This document shows, piece by piece, positions 50,246 to 61,482 of a stretch of 64,000 bases of DNA. Positions within the stretch are counted from its first letter, which is position 1; the number at the start of each line of letters is the position of its first letter. The notes beneath the pieces were generated by a model. The model had not been told where the DNA came from and ran no database searches. It saw only the letters and a program-made list of their open reading frames with translations. The translations under genes and the position numbers were made by a program. This stretch comes from Glandiceps talaboti (lineage: Eukaryota; Hemichordata; Enteropneusta; Spengelidae), in the NCBI RefSeq assembly GCF_964340395.1, contig NC_135570.1:8047822-8111821 (forward strand), given 5' to 3'.

Positions 50246-51237
50246 ATGTTAGCAGGACTTATATCCGTGGAAGAAGCTTTTACACATATGCAGCTTAAAA
50301 ATTCAGCTTAAAAAACAATATGATTACAGAAACGAGTAAAATAATCTTTCTCGTGGTAGAATTGTAGATTGATGCGTCGACCATTGTCACAACCCACTAG
50401 CCTCATTTACGTCAGCAGAAAAATTTGCTCTGGCTGGCGAGAATGACACCACAAAATTTATCTCCTTCAGTACAATGAACTTGTAATGCACATGGTATAA
50501 TTACATAGATGAAATAGACACCACACACTCTTAATTAACATAAAAGTGTGTGTTTCTTATTGTTCCAAACTTATGACAATGCCCTGATCTTCCTCATTAT
50601 TTTTGTTGTACAACAGAATAATATCTAATTGTCTATCAGCAATTAAACCAATCAGATTGGTTGCTAGGTATTGTTGCCATGGTAATTTGAACCGACCAAT
50701 GAAATTTCACTTAATAAGATTGGAATGTTCCAATATTTTGAGTTCAGAATACAAAATAATGTACTTGAAAATGCTTGGGTTATCTAAGACAGTCCTTGCA
50801 CAAATTTTAACTTGTATAATATCTGTGTGAACTTTATATCTGTATGTTGAGTACTCATTTAAATTGTACACATCTTTGTACTGTGTAAGTAAGTTCTGAA
50901 TCACGCTGCCATCACAGCACAGTTTAATGATATCTCACCCACCCAATCCTTCGTGAACAATGTAGTCAATTATAATGAATGTAGATTTTTTGAGACATCA
51001 TTTTCTTTTAAAGACATTTCATCTCTTGTGGTAACAAATGTTGCGAATAATTGTCCGCTGCTTCTGTTGTAACTTGTATTTCTGATTCCAAATTTAGTGG
51101 ATACTTTAAAATTATTATTTATTTTTTAAAACTTTGGAATGTATTGTGTGCTTTTACTACTGAATGTGAAAGAGATAAATATACTGAAATTCACATCAAT
51201 TTATTTGTGCGTATTTTGCATTTTATTCGAGCCCTGT

Positions 51238-51796
51238 CCCATGTTCATTTCTCTTGCCCCATCAATGACTTGCACAGACTTCCCATGTTCATTTCTCTTG
51301 CCCCATCAATGACTTGCACAGACTTCACATGTTCATTTCACTTGCCCCATCAATGACTTGCACAGACTTCACATGTTCATTTCACTTGCACCATCAGTGA
51401 CTTGCACACACTTCCCATGTTCATTTCTCTTGCCCTATCAGTGACTTGCACATACTTCACATGTTCATTTCACTTGCACCATCAGTGACTTGCACACACT
51501 TCCCATGTACATTTCACTTGCCCTATCAGTGACTTGCACAGACTTCACATGTTCATTTCACTTGCCCCATCACTGACTTGCACAGACTTCACATGTACAT
51601 TTCACTTGCCCCATCACTGACTTGCACACACTTCCCATGTACATTTCACTTGCCCCATCAATGACTTGCACACACTTCCCATGTACATTTCACTTGCACC
51701 ATCAATGACTTGCACACACTTCCCATGTACATTTCACTTGCCCCATCACTGACTTGCACACACTTCCCATGTACAATTCACTTGCCCCATCACTGA
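51238..51796. repeat. 44-bp satellite, about 12.5 copies
   Basis: The unit of about 44 bp contains CATGTTCATTTCACTTGCCC and CATCAATGACTTGCACAGAC with point variants (C/T, A/G) shared by neighbouring copies. A diverged outlier sits at 55388-55449. Confidence 0.88.
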
Positions 51797-52235
51797 TTTA
51801 GACAAAATAAAGTGTGTCCAATAACATGACTTTAGAAAATAGGGTATGCATGTTTACCTAAACAAAAATATGGTTTCAAAAAATAAGAGAATATTTTTTG
51901 TTTAAACATATATCACTATAGTTCAAAAGTGAACGTTACTCCAGCCAAGGATATACTAATACATCCATGCTCAGGCTAAGAAAGACGAAGGTAAACATGA
52001 GGTCAACTGTAGATGGCAGTATACATCAAACTCAATTTCTTCACAAAGGTAACGGTATAATATTTCATTATAGCACACCACTATTATTTTATTTTGAAAG
52101 ATTCTGCCACAACTACTGTGGGGGAATGTATTGGTGAAACAATGAATAAAAATGTCTCCAGACGGGAGAGTTTTAAAAAAAAAAATACGATATTAGAAAT
52201 ATATTAATTTATATACATACATACATGTACTTATG

Positions 52236-52360
52236 TGATATAGGGGGATTATGAGCTCGGTAATCGTCTCTTGGAGTTTGCAAGGGTCTCTTTTGTTCAA
52301 ACATACGCCGAACGTTGCCGAGAAACCCGTGATTTGCTCTCCAATGCTAGCCGCCACGAA
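52236..52360. repeat. Partial arm of the foldback family
   Basis: A fragment with GAGCTCGGTAATCGTCTC and CAAACATACGCCGAACG corresponds to one arm of elements A-C without its complement, so it is a truncated or rearranged copy. Confidence 0.6.
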
Positions 52361-52502
52361 AGCAAAGATGTGAGAGGAGGCCGGTGAGGGCGAAACGTCA
52401 CGACGTATCTTACACTTACAGTCTCTACAAACAGCTGCAACTACATACCGATCTGACGTATTGTCACAATCAAGCCAGTACAATGAAACCATTGCTGCAG
52501 CA

Positions 52503-53095
52503 TGGTACACCGTGATGCGGCGCCCTCACACATCACTCAACTCTAGACAAGTTTCAAAATTTGTAAAAAATATTATTCATGAGGCTATGAAACTCAAAAT
52601 TACGGGTATCAGTTAGCATCATAGGAAAGGGAGAAACCTATCAGAAACGGGTATGGTGTTGGGGTGTTCATAGGGGGACTACAAGCTCGGTAATCGTCAC
52701 TTTTCAAGGGTTTCTTTTGTTCAAACAAGGGCCGAACGTTACCGACAATTCCGTGATTTGCTCCTTTTTGCTCTTCGGGAACCATCGGTCTTTGCTTTGT
52801 CACAGCATGCGACGCCGATGGTTCCCGAAGAGCAAATCACGGAATTCTCGGTAACCTTCGGCCCTTGTTTGCACAAAAGAAAACATTGCAAACTACCAGA
52901 GACGATTACCGAGCTTGTAGTCCCCCTAATAACACCTAGGCCTAATAGCAATTCTTGTTATGTTTCTATCTTGTCTGTGATGCTATCTGATACCCGTAAT
53001 TTTGAGTTTCGTAGCCTCATGAATAAACTTTTTGAGGATTTTATAAAACGGGTCAAGAGTGAGTGGTGTGTGAGGGCGCCGCATCAAGGCGTACC
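52503..53095. mobile_element. Foldback element A
   Basis: A palindromic element whose left half recurs as reverse complement in the right half, centred near 52800. Ends read GATGCGGCGCCCTCACACA on the left and its complement near 53085 on the right. Arms contain the shared block GGCCGAACGTTACCG. No coding capacity beyond spurious frames created by the palindrome. Confidence 0.75.
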
Positions 53096-53424
53096 ATCAT
53101 CCTGAATCAATATTTCAGATCGGTAGCTCGTTCAAGCTGTTTGAAATTGTGTGTCCTAACACATCACTCACTCTAGACACTTTCATTGAATAGTTTCCCA
53201 TCGCATATATATATTTATCTTAACTTATCAAAAATCCCTCCTAAATTTTGTGTTTCTGCAATAAAAACTTTGAAAATACGATTTACTTGGGCCATGGACA
53301 CCTGTTGCTGTTGACAATACAAAAGAAACTGACATTTTTTCATCTCTTACGTAATAAGTCGATCGTTTTTACCCGACAAACAGTCCCAACTAGCTGCCGA
53401 TCTGAAATATTGACTCAGTACCTA

Positions 53425-54060
53425 GGATCAGGCGCCCTCACTGTCACACATCATCTCTAATCCTGAGGAGGCTTTAAAAATTTCCCCAAAAATTATTCAT
53501 GAGGCGATGAAACACAAAATTTCGGGTATCAGATAACACCACAGGCAAGAGAGAAGCAAAACATTAATGTGTATGGTGTCGAAATGTTAATAGGGGCATT
53601 ACAAGCTCGGTAATCAGCTTTAGTAGTTTGCAAAAGTTTCTTTTGTTCAAACAAGGGCCGAACGTTACCGAGAATTTCGTGATTTGCTCCTTTTTGCTCT
53701 TCGGGAATCTTCGGTCTTTGCTTTCATAGCGGCTCTAGCATTGGAAAGCAAAGACCGATGGTTCCCGAAGAGCAAATCACGGAATTCTCGGTAACGTTCG
53801 GCGTATGTTTGAACAAAAGAAACCCTTGAAAACTACAAGAGACTATTACCGCGCTCACAATCCCCCTATTAACACCTCAGCGCCATACTCATTCCTGGTA
53901 GGTTTCACCCTTTCCTATGATGCTATCTGATACTCGTAATTTTCTATTTCATAGCCTCATGAATAATTTTTTTGTAAAAAATTACAACATGGCACGATTA
54001 GAGTAGCCGATGTGTACGTGTGAGGGCGTACCATTCAGATTCTGGGAGTGCCGCATCACA
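53425..54060. mobile_element. Foldback element B
   Basis: Second copy of the same palindromic family, centred near 53730, more diverged in its left arm (ATAGGGGCATTACAAGCTCG). The right end carries GTGAGGGCGTACCAT, followed by TGCCGCATCACAGCGTACCA, which repeats the outer terminus of copy A. Confidence 0.7.
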
Positions 54061-54143
54061 GCGTACCATACAAACAGCTGCAACTACATACCGATCTGAC
54101 TGACGTATTGTCACAATCAAGCCAGTACAATGAAACCAGTATG

Positions 54144-54757
54144 GTACACCGTGATGCGGCGCCCTCACACATCACTCAACTCTAGACAAGTTTCAAAATT
54201 TGTTAAAAAAATTATTCATGAGGCTATGAAACTCAAAATTACGGGTATCAGTTAGCATCATAGGAAAGGGAGAAACCTATCAGAAACGGGTATGGTGTTG
54301 GGGTGTTCATAGGGGGACTACAAGCTCGGTAATCGTCACTTGTACTTTTCAAGGGTTTCTTTTGTTCAAACAAGGGCCGAACGTTACCGACAATTCCGTG
54401 ATTTGCTCCTTTTTGCTCTTCGGGAACCATCGGTCTTTGCTTTGTCACAGCATGAAAGCTTTCATGAAAGCAAAGACCGATGGTTCCCGAAGAGCAAATC
54501 ACGGAATTCTCGGTAACGTTCGGCGTATGTTTGAACAAAAGAAACCCTTGAAAACTTCAAGAGACTATTACCACGCTCATAATCCCCCTATTAACACCCC
54601 AGCACCATACCCGTTTCTGATAGGTTTCTCCCTTTCCTATGATGCTATCTGATACTCGTAATTTTCTATTTCATAGCCTCATGAATAATTTTTTTATAAA
54701 AAATTACAACATGGCACGATTAGAGTAGCCGATGTGTACGTATGAGGGCGTACCATA
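54144..54757. mobile_element. Foldback element C
   Basis: Third copy, centred near 54462, with the most perfect central stem (CTCTTCGGGAACCATCGG against its complement). Its left flank from 54068 duplicates 52431-52502, so copy C plus flank derives from the copy A region or the reverse. Confidence 0.75.
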
Positions 54758-55194
54758 CAGATTCTGGGATACATAGGATCTGGGATCAGGAACTAGTAAT
54801 TGCACAGGGAGAAGCAAGCGTGTAATTGATTGATTGATCGATCAATATATTGATTGAATGACTGATCGATTTATTGAATGTTTAATTTTGTGTGGTGAAA
54901 TTAAACTTTTTTGTGTGATATTGATCAATTCACTGCTTGATGTTTATGGTGATATAAAACTTTTTTCTTCTTCTTTCCCTGGCTACTTTTCTCATTCAGT
55001 TGTATATAATTCTCTGTTTATTGATTAAATCAAGACATCTTGCCCATTCCTCTCCTCTTATCTAATATAAAACACCCCTAATCTCAATTACAAGGGAATA
55101 GATTACTGCCACAATTTGCTTTATCTCTCATCTACTGGGCTATCACACCGAACAAAGTGATGTGCAAATTAGCATATAATTGTCTTCAGTTACT

Positions 55195-55228
55195 CCATAG
55201 ACCCTCCTCCTTGGTGGAGGGTCTATGG
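55195..55228. other. Perfect 13-bp hairpin, short loop
   Basis: CCATAGACCCTCC pairs with GGAGGGTCTATGG across an 8-base loop. Confidence 0.8.
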
Positions 55229-55387
55229 TTACTCCTTTCACACTTCACTAAACTCTAATGCGTGAGAAATTGGCCTTTATGAAATGGAGTAAAATAATAT
55301 TCCAACCTACCTACCCTATTTTCACGGTTATCGAATTTTTATTTTGCCACAAATGATTTACACTGACAATCAGTGTATATTTCATTT

Positions 55388-55449
55388 TGCCCATCAATAT
55401 CTTGCACATACTGTCCAGGTATAATGTTTCTACTTGCCCTATCAATGAT
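55388..55449. repeat. Diverged outlier of the 44-bp satellite
   Basis: CCCATCAATATCTTGCACAT followed by TTGCCCTATCAATGA matches the 51.2-51.8 kb unit, 3.6 kb from the main array with the foldback cluster in between. Confidence 0.55.
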
Positions 55450-55833
55450 AGAGAATCATGTATATTCTACTTACCCAAGGGAGAAAGCGTGTTTGTGTGT
55501 TGAACCACAGTGTATGTGTTTTGGGTAACACACATGAACAAGGGAATCGGACAAATGATGCATGAAAGAACAAAACATGCTTTCCTTGCTGCAGTCTCCA
55601 ATTATAAGGTTTTCAGAAAGGACAAAAAAACATTTGGCTTGCTGTAAAAATGTACCATATATGGACATTATGTTACTGCCCAAGAAAATAAACACTAACT
55701 TATCATTGGGCAGAATTTTGTGTTTGACTAACACAAGTATGGTTGTTAATTGCTGTGTGGGTGCACAGACAGGGAAGGAATTTCTCCCTTGTCTGTAGTG
55801 GGTGGCATGTTCGAGTTTAATATTTCATTTCAG

Positions 55834-55942
55834 CTCCTCGTTTCTCGAGACATGGAGAAGGATTTAAAGCCTTGCATAACCTCTAAACTAGAGGCCTGTC
55901 AAATACCGATGGGCTTTGCTTTCATGGACGAGTGTGAAACAG
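55834..55942 (+). CDS. Candidate unassigned coding exon
   Basis: A 109-base segment between TATTTCATTTCAG and ACAG/GTAAAC is open in one plus frame and reads LLVSRDMEKDLKPCITSKLE and then ACQIPMGFAFMDECETG. It retains several CpGs in a CpG-poor neighbourhood, as coding exons here do. I recognise no family and found no partner exon. It could be a chance ORF or a repeat fragment. Confidence 0.25.
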
Positions 55943-56212
55943 GTAAACACAGATCACAATTCAGTATAAAAAAACAACTGACTTTATTTATTGTACTTTT
56001 TGTTATATCACAGTACATTTAATACCTCATCATGCGAGTTGTAACTCTACAGAAGACTTGCAATGTTACAATGAAATACTCTTACATGCTTTTGACAAGT
56101 TAAGACTTATAGCTGGACAATATTTGTCCATTATGTGACTGTTTATAGTGGAATTTGAAATTCATCAGTTTGGCCCAACTTTATGATATTGTAAAGGTCT
56201 GCACTGCTTTAG

Positions 56213-56670
56213 AGATAATTACACAACGTCGCACAATCTCAATAAACGAACATCATTCATTTACGACAAAAACCCCTAACCCTAAACAAAGTTTAGTGTG
56301 ACATCACATGTTTATATATGCATATGTAAACATGACAAAAATTGTAGCAGTCATACCACTACGATCGATGCCATGTAAACACATGATGGTAAACATGAAG
56401 TTCCAACCTTTATGAACATATTTACTAAGATGGTAAACACATCAAAATACTACAAGAAACCCAGTATCTCACATCAGAAATTTTTTAAAAATCTTTTTAT
56501 CAGCATCTCAGTAGTAAATACAGAAGATGTTATCATTGAAAACATGAACGTTTTCAGAATTTCATTAGAAGTGCAAAAATGAAGTTCAGCAATTGCATTG
56601 ACACCAGACCCCTTCCGCCCCAAACGAACACAGTTTGCTTACTGAGCTTGTATGACATTGTGTGATCGCC
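56213..56670. mobile_element. MITE family 1, intergenic copy
   Basis: About 458 bp with the same internal blocks. The left end (CACAACGTCGCACAATCTC) and right end (GACATTGTGTGATCG) are degraded forms of the family terminus. Confidence 0.65.
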
Positions 56671-57151
56671 CCTTGATAATAGCAGGGCATTAAACATGAT
56701 TACATATACTCGCCTGAGAAGAATGTTTTATTCCTTGTAGTCTGTAAGATAATACATATGTGCTATGCTTATCAGCTATCATACACATCTAAAGGCTGAA
56801 CAACACAGTGTATCTTACAGTCTGTTTTCCCACAAATTACAACAGTGATTTCTTAGCTATAAAAGTAGCACCACAAGAATTGTAGCAGAACTGCATATTT
56901 TTTCAAAGCTTCAAGGCAACATGACGGGATCATCGTCTTGAAGAGTTAAGATTCCCGTTACTCATCACCAATCAACATTTGTATACTTTTTATCTTGAAT
57001 TGTCAAATTTATATTTTTTATGTCGATAATAATTATAATGCATTTTTTTAGGACAGGGTATGGTTGATGGGACCCCATTCAGTCTCAATTTAGCATGAGA
57101 ACCATGAAACAGTCAAACTAATTTTCATAGACAACATTGAGTGTATATAAA

Positions 57152-57640
57152 GGTTATTTTATCACAATCTGGAAATATTACCTTGTCTAAATATTTCGTC
57201 TAGACTCAATTGGCTTCTCCAGTGGACTGAATGTTTTTGCCAGGTGTTAATGGCACCATGTGGTTATTGACCAATGCTTCCGAAATGAGGTCCTGATCGT
57301 ATACATGCGTGTGACAGCTGCAACCCGGGGCCACGTCTCGGTTCATTGTAAGTTTCTCCTTTTGGATATAAATTGTCTCTCGCCACTTACTGTGTAGATC
57401 TAGTCTCTTTATGCATTAGTTGGTACCCATCAATATATCTAATTGGTGTCCCCGCGTCCATGAATGATTGATGAATTATTTCATATCACAGTATTTTCCC
57501 GAATTGATCAATAATCATTGGCCAATAACCATGTGACGCCATTAGCACCTTGCAAAAACATTCAGTCCACTGGAGAAGTCAATCAAGTCTAGATGAAATA
57601 TTTAGACAAGGTAACATTTCCTTCTTGTGATAATATAACC
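57152..57640. mobile_element. Foldback/MITE element with arms of about 130 bp
   Basis: Left arm 57152-57275 and right arm 57512-57640 are near-perfect reverse complements (shared block TTCTCCAGTGGACTGAATG and its complement). The roughly 235-bp centre is unique. Not related to the 52-54 kb foldbacks. Confidence 0.75.
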
Positions 57641-58014
57641 TCTATATATATCATGAAACCAACATTCAGAAGTCTTTGAGATTAAGATTTTGACCAATAT
57701 CACGTTTTCTAAAACCTCATTTTAGATTTTCCACTTCTTTATCTTAATTTGCATATCAACAGTTGGATCATCTTGTCTTGGATATTTCTTCATCTAGATA
57801 TCCCTAGCAACACCACCCCTCCTCAAGTTTTGGACTAACCAAGCAATTTGTGAGTTCAAATTTTTAACTAAAAATTCACATCGTAAGACCTAATTTGCAG
57901 AAGGCTAAACTGGCCACTTTATCTTCAACAATACACCATAGATACTATAAAGTAACTTCATCATAAAGTTCTACTGAGATCGGTCTCGTAGTTTCTGAGC
58001 CCCCCTCCCCTCAC

Positions 58015-58015
<1 letters not shown>

Positions 58016-58083
<68 letters not shown>

Positions 58084-58112
58084 CCAAACAGACAGACAGA
58101 CAGACAGATAGA
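58016..58112. repeat. (CA)n then (GACA)n microsatellite
   Basis: CA run to about 58078, then a short interruption and GACA units. Confidence 0.94.
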
Positions 58113-58538
58113 CAGACATTTTACCATGCCTATAGCACAAGTGAAATTTTTTCAGTTGTGCTATAAACTAAATTTTTAAACCTTAAATATCACTTGAGTA
58201 GTACGTTTTGTCATGAATAAACATAAATTCTAACTGGAAAAAGAAGAATTTCGACACATTATAAACACAGAAAATAAGACTACGGTACTATAAACACAGA
58301 ACACAAAACACTGATCAATAATCTCACTGATACAATTCACAGATTATTCATTAGTGAAATTTACACATTTACAACAAGCAGTTTGATTTCACAAGTATTA
58401 AAACTGATTATACCACACACAAGCCAAGTTGAACAATTCTGAACAAAATATATGGGATTTATACCTTGGACATCCTATGTTACGACAACTTTTGTCTGCA
58501 AAACGTTCAATCATTAATTTTCCCAATTTTTTCATAAA

Positions 58539-58760
58539 TTATGCTTGTGCAGGTATAGTGATATTATTCTCTAATATTGTTCTCCATTCAGCTGCAAAAT
58601 ACTTGTGATCTATGGGTTTTATCACAACTCGTCTTTCGCTGGTCCCTGGGTACATTGCATATGTACGCAGGTAACTAGTAATCGCATCTTGCACTTTCAT
58701 TGGCATAGACGACCGACCATCCAAAATACCATAAAGGATTGTGGGAATATATATACATTT
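58539..58760 (-). CDS. Unassigned minus-strand ORF downstream of the caspase
   Basis: An open frame ends at 58539 and includes DGRSSMPMKVQDAITSYLRT and KPIDHKYFAAEWRTILENNI. The composition looks protein-like, but there is no upstream acceptor before a stop near 58765, and I recognise no family. It may be part of the caspase 3'UTR, a retro-fragment or chance. Confidence 0.2.
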   Translation of the reverse strand, partial: KCIYIPTILYGILDGRSSMPMKVQDAITSYLRTYAMYPGTSERRVVIKPIDHKYFAAEWRTILENNITIPAQA

Positions 58761-58871
58761 TCATGGTAATTCAAAATGGCGAATCCAAGATGGCGATTAC
58801 TAGTTAAGTGCGGTCTCACACAAACTGACAGGTCATATCATGACACAAGGACCAGCGAATACTTATCTCTG

Positions 58872-58946
58872 ACTCAAAGTGACAAGGCCCCTATGTCACT
58901 CTTTGTTTCCTTGGCTGAATGATGACAAATATTGGGGAATAATACA
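58872..58946. mobile_element. Half copy of MITE family 4
   Basis: Right half only (AGTGACAAGGCCCCTATGTC and ATATTGGGGAATAATA), just after the caspase stop and so probably in its 3'UTR. Confidence 0.45.
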
Positions 58947-58957
58947 GAATAGTCAAA

Positions 58958-59193
58958 TTATGATTTGGATGGAAAGTATAAGTCCTTTGTTAGCATGGAC
59001 ACAGTACATGGTATTTGTTTCTTCATGTTCATGAAGTCACTGGAAGTATTGGATTCAAAGTTGTACGCCACAAGTTTACTGGCTCTAGTCATCATATGAA
59101 GCATATCCATTGTGGTACCATAGCGATCGAGAACATTACACACTGCCTGCACAAACCAGGATCCTTTTTCAGCATTCCTCCATGAATAGTATC
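58958..59193 (-). CDS. Caspase terminal exon: small (p10) subunit and stop
   Basis: Acceptor CTCACTCAG, 236 bases, stop TAA at 58960-58958. It encodes YYSWRNAEKGSWFVQAVCNV and onward to MKKQIPCTVSMLTKDLYFPS, the canonical C-terminus of executioner caspases. No AATAAA on this strand was found in the first several hundred bases downstream, so the 3' end is not placed. Confidence 0.94.
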
Positions 59194-59440
59194 CTGAGTG
59201 AGAAAATGGTGTGAATCAGGGTTCATTTCATAATATGCATGCAAGTACAAATTAAACAAGTCTTCTATATTAGAAGACATAGTCCCCCCACACCAGCGTT
59301 CTGTTAATTGTTGTTTAAACTGAGCCCTACTGTTAGCTAACGATGTACTTAAGTCTATAACATCATAATAGCAATGTCCACTTTAACATATCAGTAAAGT
59401 AAAATTGACTGCTTGAGAAAGTGAACATATTAACTATGTA

Positions 59441-59483
<43 letters not shown>

Positions 59484-61417
59484 GCACCTGTATCATATAT
59501 GAAGTCATGTTCTGAGGTGCTTGACAGTTATATGCTGAAAACCTTCAAGGGTAAGTATGTTTTAAGGTTCTTCCTGAAGGCATTATAACTTTTTTGACAA
59601 AGTAAAGAATGAAAATGTTTACATAGATGTTGATAAATTACTAGTATTGTTTCAAAGTTAGTCTCCAAGTTAACTTCACTTGTAGAAGTGTACAGTAAAT
59701 TACTTGAAGATTTTTATGATCTTATCACAGTTGGATACTGATAACATAAGTAGTCTATGTATTTGCCCGAATGAATAGAAAACTTTATACAAGGAGTTTT
59801 CTGCTTTTCCTTGACTAAGTCTTGCTTTCTTTTCAGAGGTATATACTCATTAATTTTGTGTTTGAAAGAGTCCATGTAAATCCCTGCAAATTATATCTAT
59901 TAAAGAATGCACATGGAAAAGCAGAATTACTTATTTATTAAAACTATCGTAGCAGCCATATCATTCAAAAATACACTGGACTTGTATTTCCAGACAAGGC
60001 AACTTCTAAGTGTGTGCACCAGGGTGTTTACTGCTGATATTATCTCTAAGTTTTAGTGAAACTTCAACAATGTCTGTCACGGTTGTAGCAAATGTAGAGT
60101 TGGAAACCAATACTATCAATCTAACAACATCTATGTACAGATTTTTGTTCTTTATTTTGTCCAAAAAAGCTGTAACTGTGGGTTTCTGACGTAGCTGCTT
60201 GAGTGGCAATTTGTTCCAAAGATGTGGTACAACACAAAAGAAAGCATGGCCATCAAAAGAAAAGTCTATAATTGGGTTTAAATAGTAAATAATTGTATAT
60301 GTATACATATAGTGCAAGATGTTGGCATATGAGGAAAGGTCTGTGGTAATATGGGTGTAAACACTTGAATGGTGCCTATACAAAAAGCTACCTAGCAAAT
60401 TACTATAAAGATCACTGAACAATGTATTGTGTCTGACATTTGTGCCAGGTTTGGTTTAAAATTGAAATGTGGATGTCAGAGAATGGACTGTTAACAGACA
60501 CAAGTATGCATGTACATATGGATGGACAGACGGACCTGGGTCATTCCTACAGCCCAATCTGAAATCTGAGCTAATAATACACTATCTCACAAGTACAACA
60601 TACTTGTAACATTACTGAACCTTATGGACGATTGCACAATGTCGCACAAGCTCAATAAACAAACTTTGTTCATTTAGGACAAAACCCACTCCCCTCAATA
60701 AACTTTCACAACTGTGACATTGACACATTTATGTATGATGTAAACCATGGTGAAAATTGTAGCAGTCACTCCACTACGATTGATGCAATGTAAAAACATG
60801 ATGGTAAACACATTAAAATATTTAAGGAAACCCAGCACATTAAAAGTAAATTTTAATAAACCTATCAACATCTCAGTAGTAAATACAGAACCTGTTATCA
60901 TTGAAGGTGTGAAAGTTTTCGAAATTTGGTTAGAAGTGTGAAAATGAAGTTCAGCAATCGCATTGACACCAGACCCCCCTTCCTCCTAAATGAATGAATA
61001 GCTTGTGTGACATTGTGCAATCGTCCCTCAGTTCAGTTGTTATAATACTGAATTTACCTCCAAATGTATAAAACTACTCACCAGGAACAGTTGAATAACA
61101 AATAAGAAAATCAGCTTCAACAGGAAGACGTTGGGCTAGAGGGGCAGCATCGGTTTGATCAGCACCTTTCATAAGGATCCCTTCATCAAACTTCTGTCCA
61201 CGACAAGCCTGTAAGTAAGTATATGTATCTAGTAAGGGAAATCAGATGCAGTGATAGCACAGCTACCAATACTATCAAGTATCAATGTCTACAATCCATA
61301 TAAAGTTTTTAAATCTTTAATCAAAAGTACCCATAATTTCAGCCTGTATTTGAATACCAAGAATCTGCTTATTTTGTCTAGAAGAATTTCTAACTTACAA
61401 AGTAGCATACACACATA

Positions 61418-61482
<65 letters not shown>

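Larger units (their letters stand above)
48612..51237. other. TET 3'UTR and following spacer
   Basis: No further gene seen. Contains the polyA signal and repeat family 5 copy 2. Confidence 0.55.
54758..57151. other. Intergenic spacer
   Basis: Holds a 13-bp hairpin, a satellite outlier, one weak candidate exon and MITE family 1 copy 2; otherwise unique AT-rich DNA. Confidence 0.5.

Noticed and set aside
52193-54652. Several frames of 64-115 codons in the foldback cluster
   Set aside because: The same peptide pieces recur on both strands because the DNA is palindromic; no known domain.
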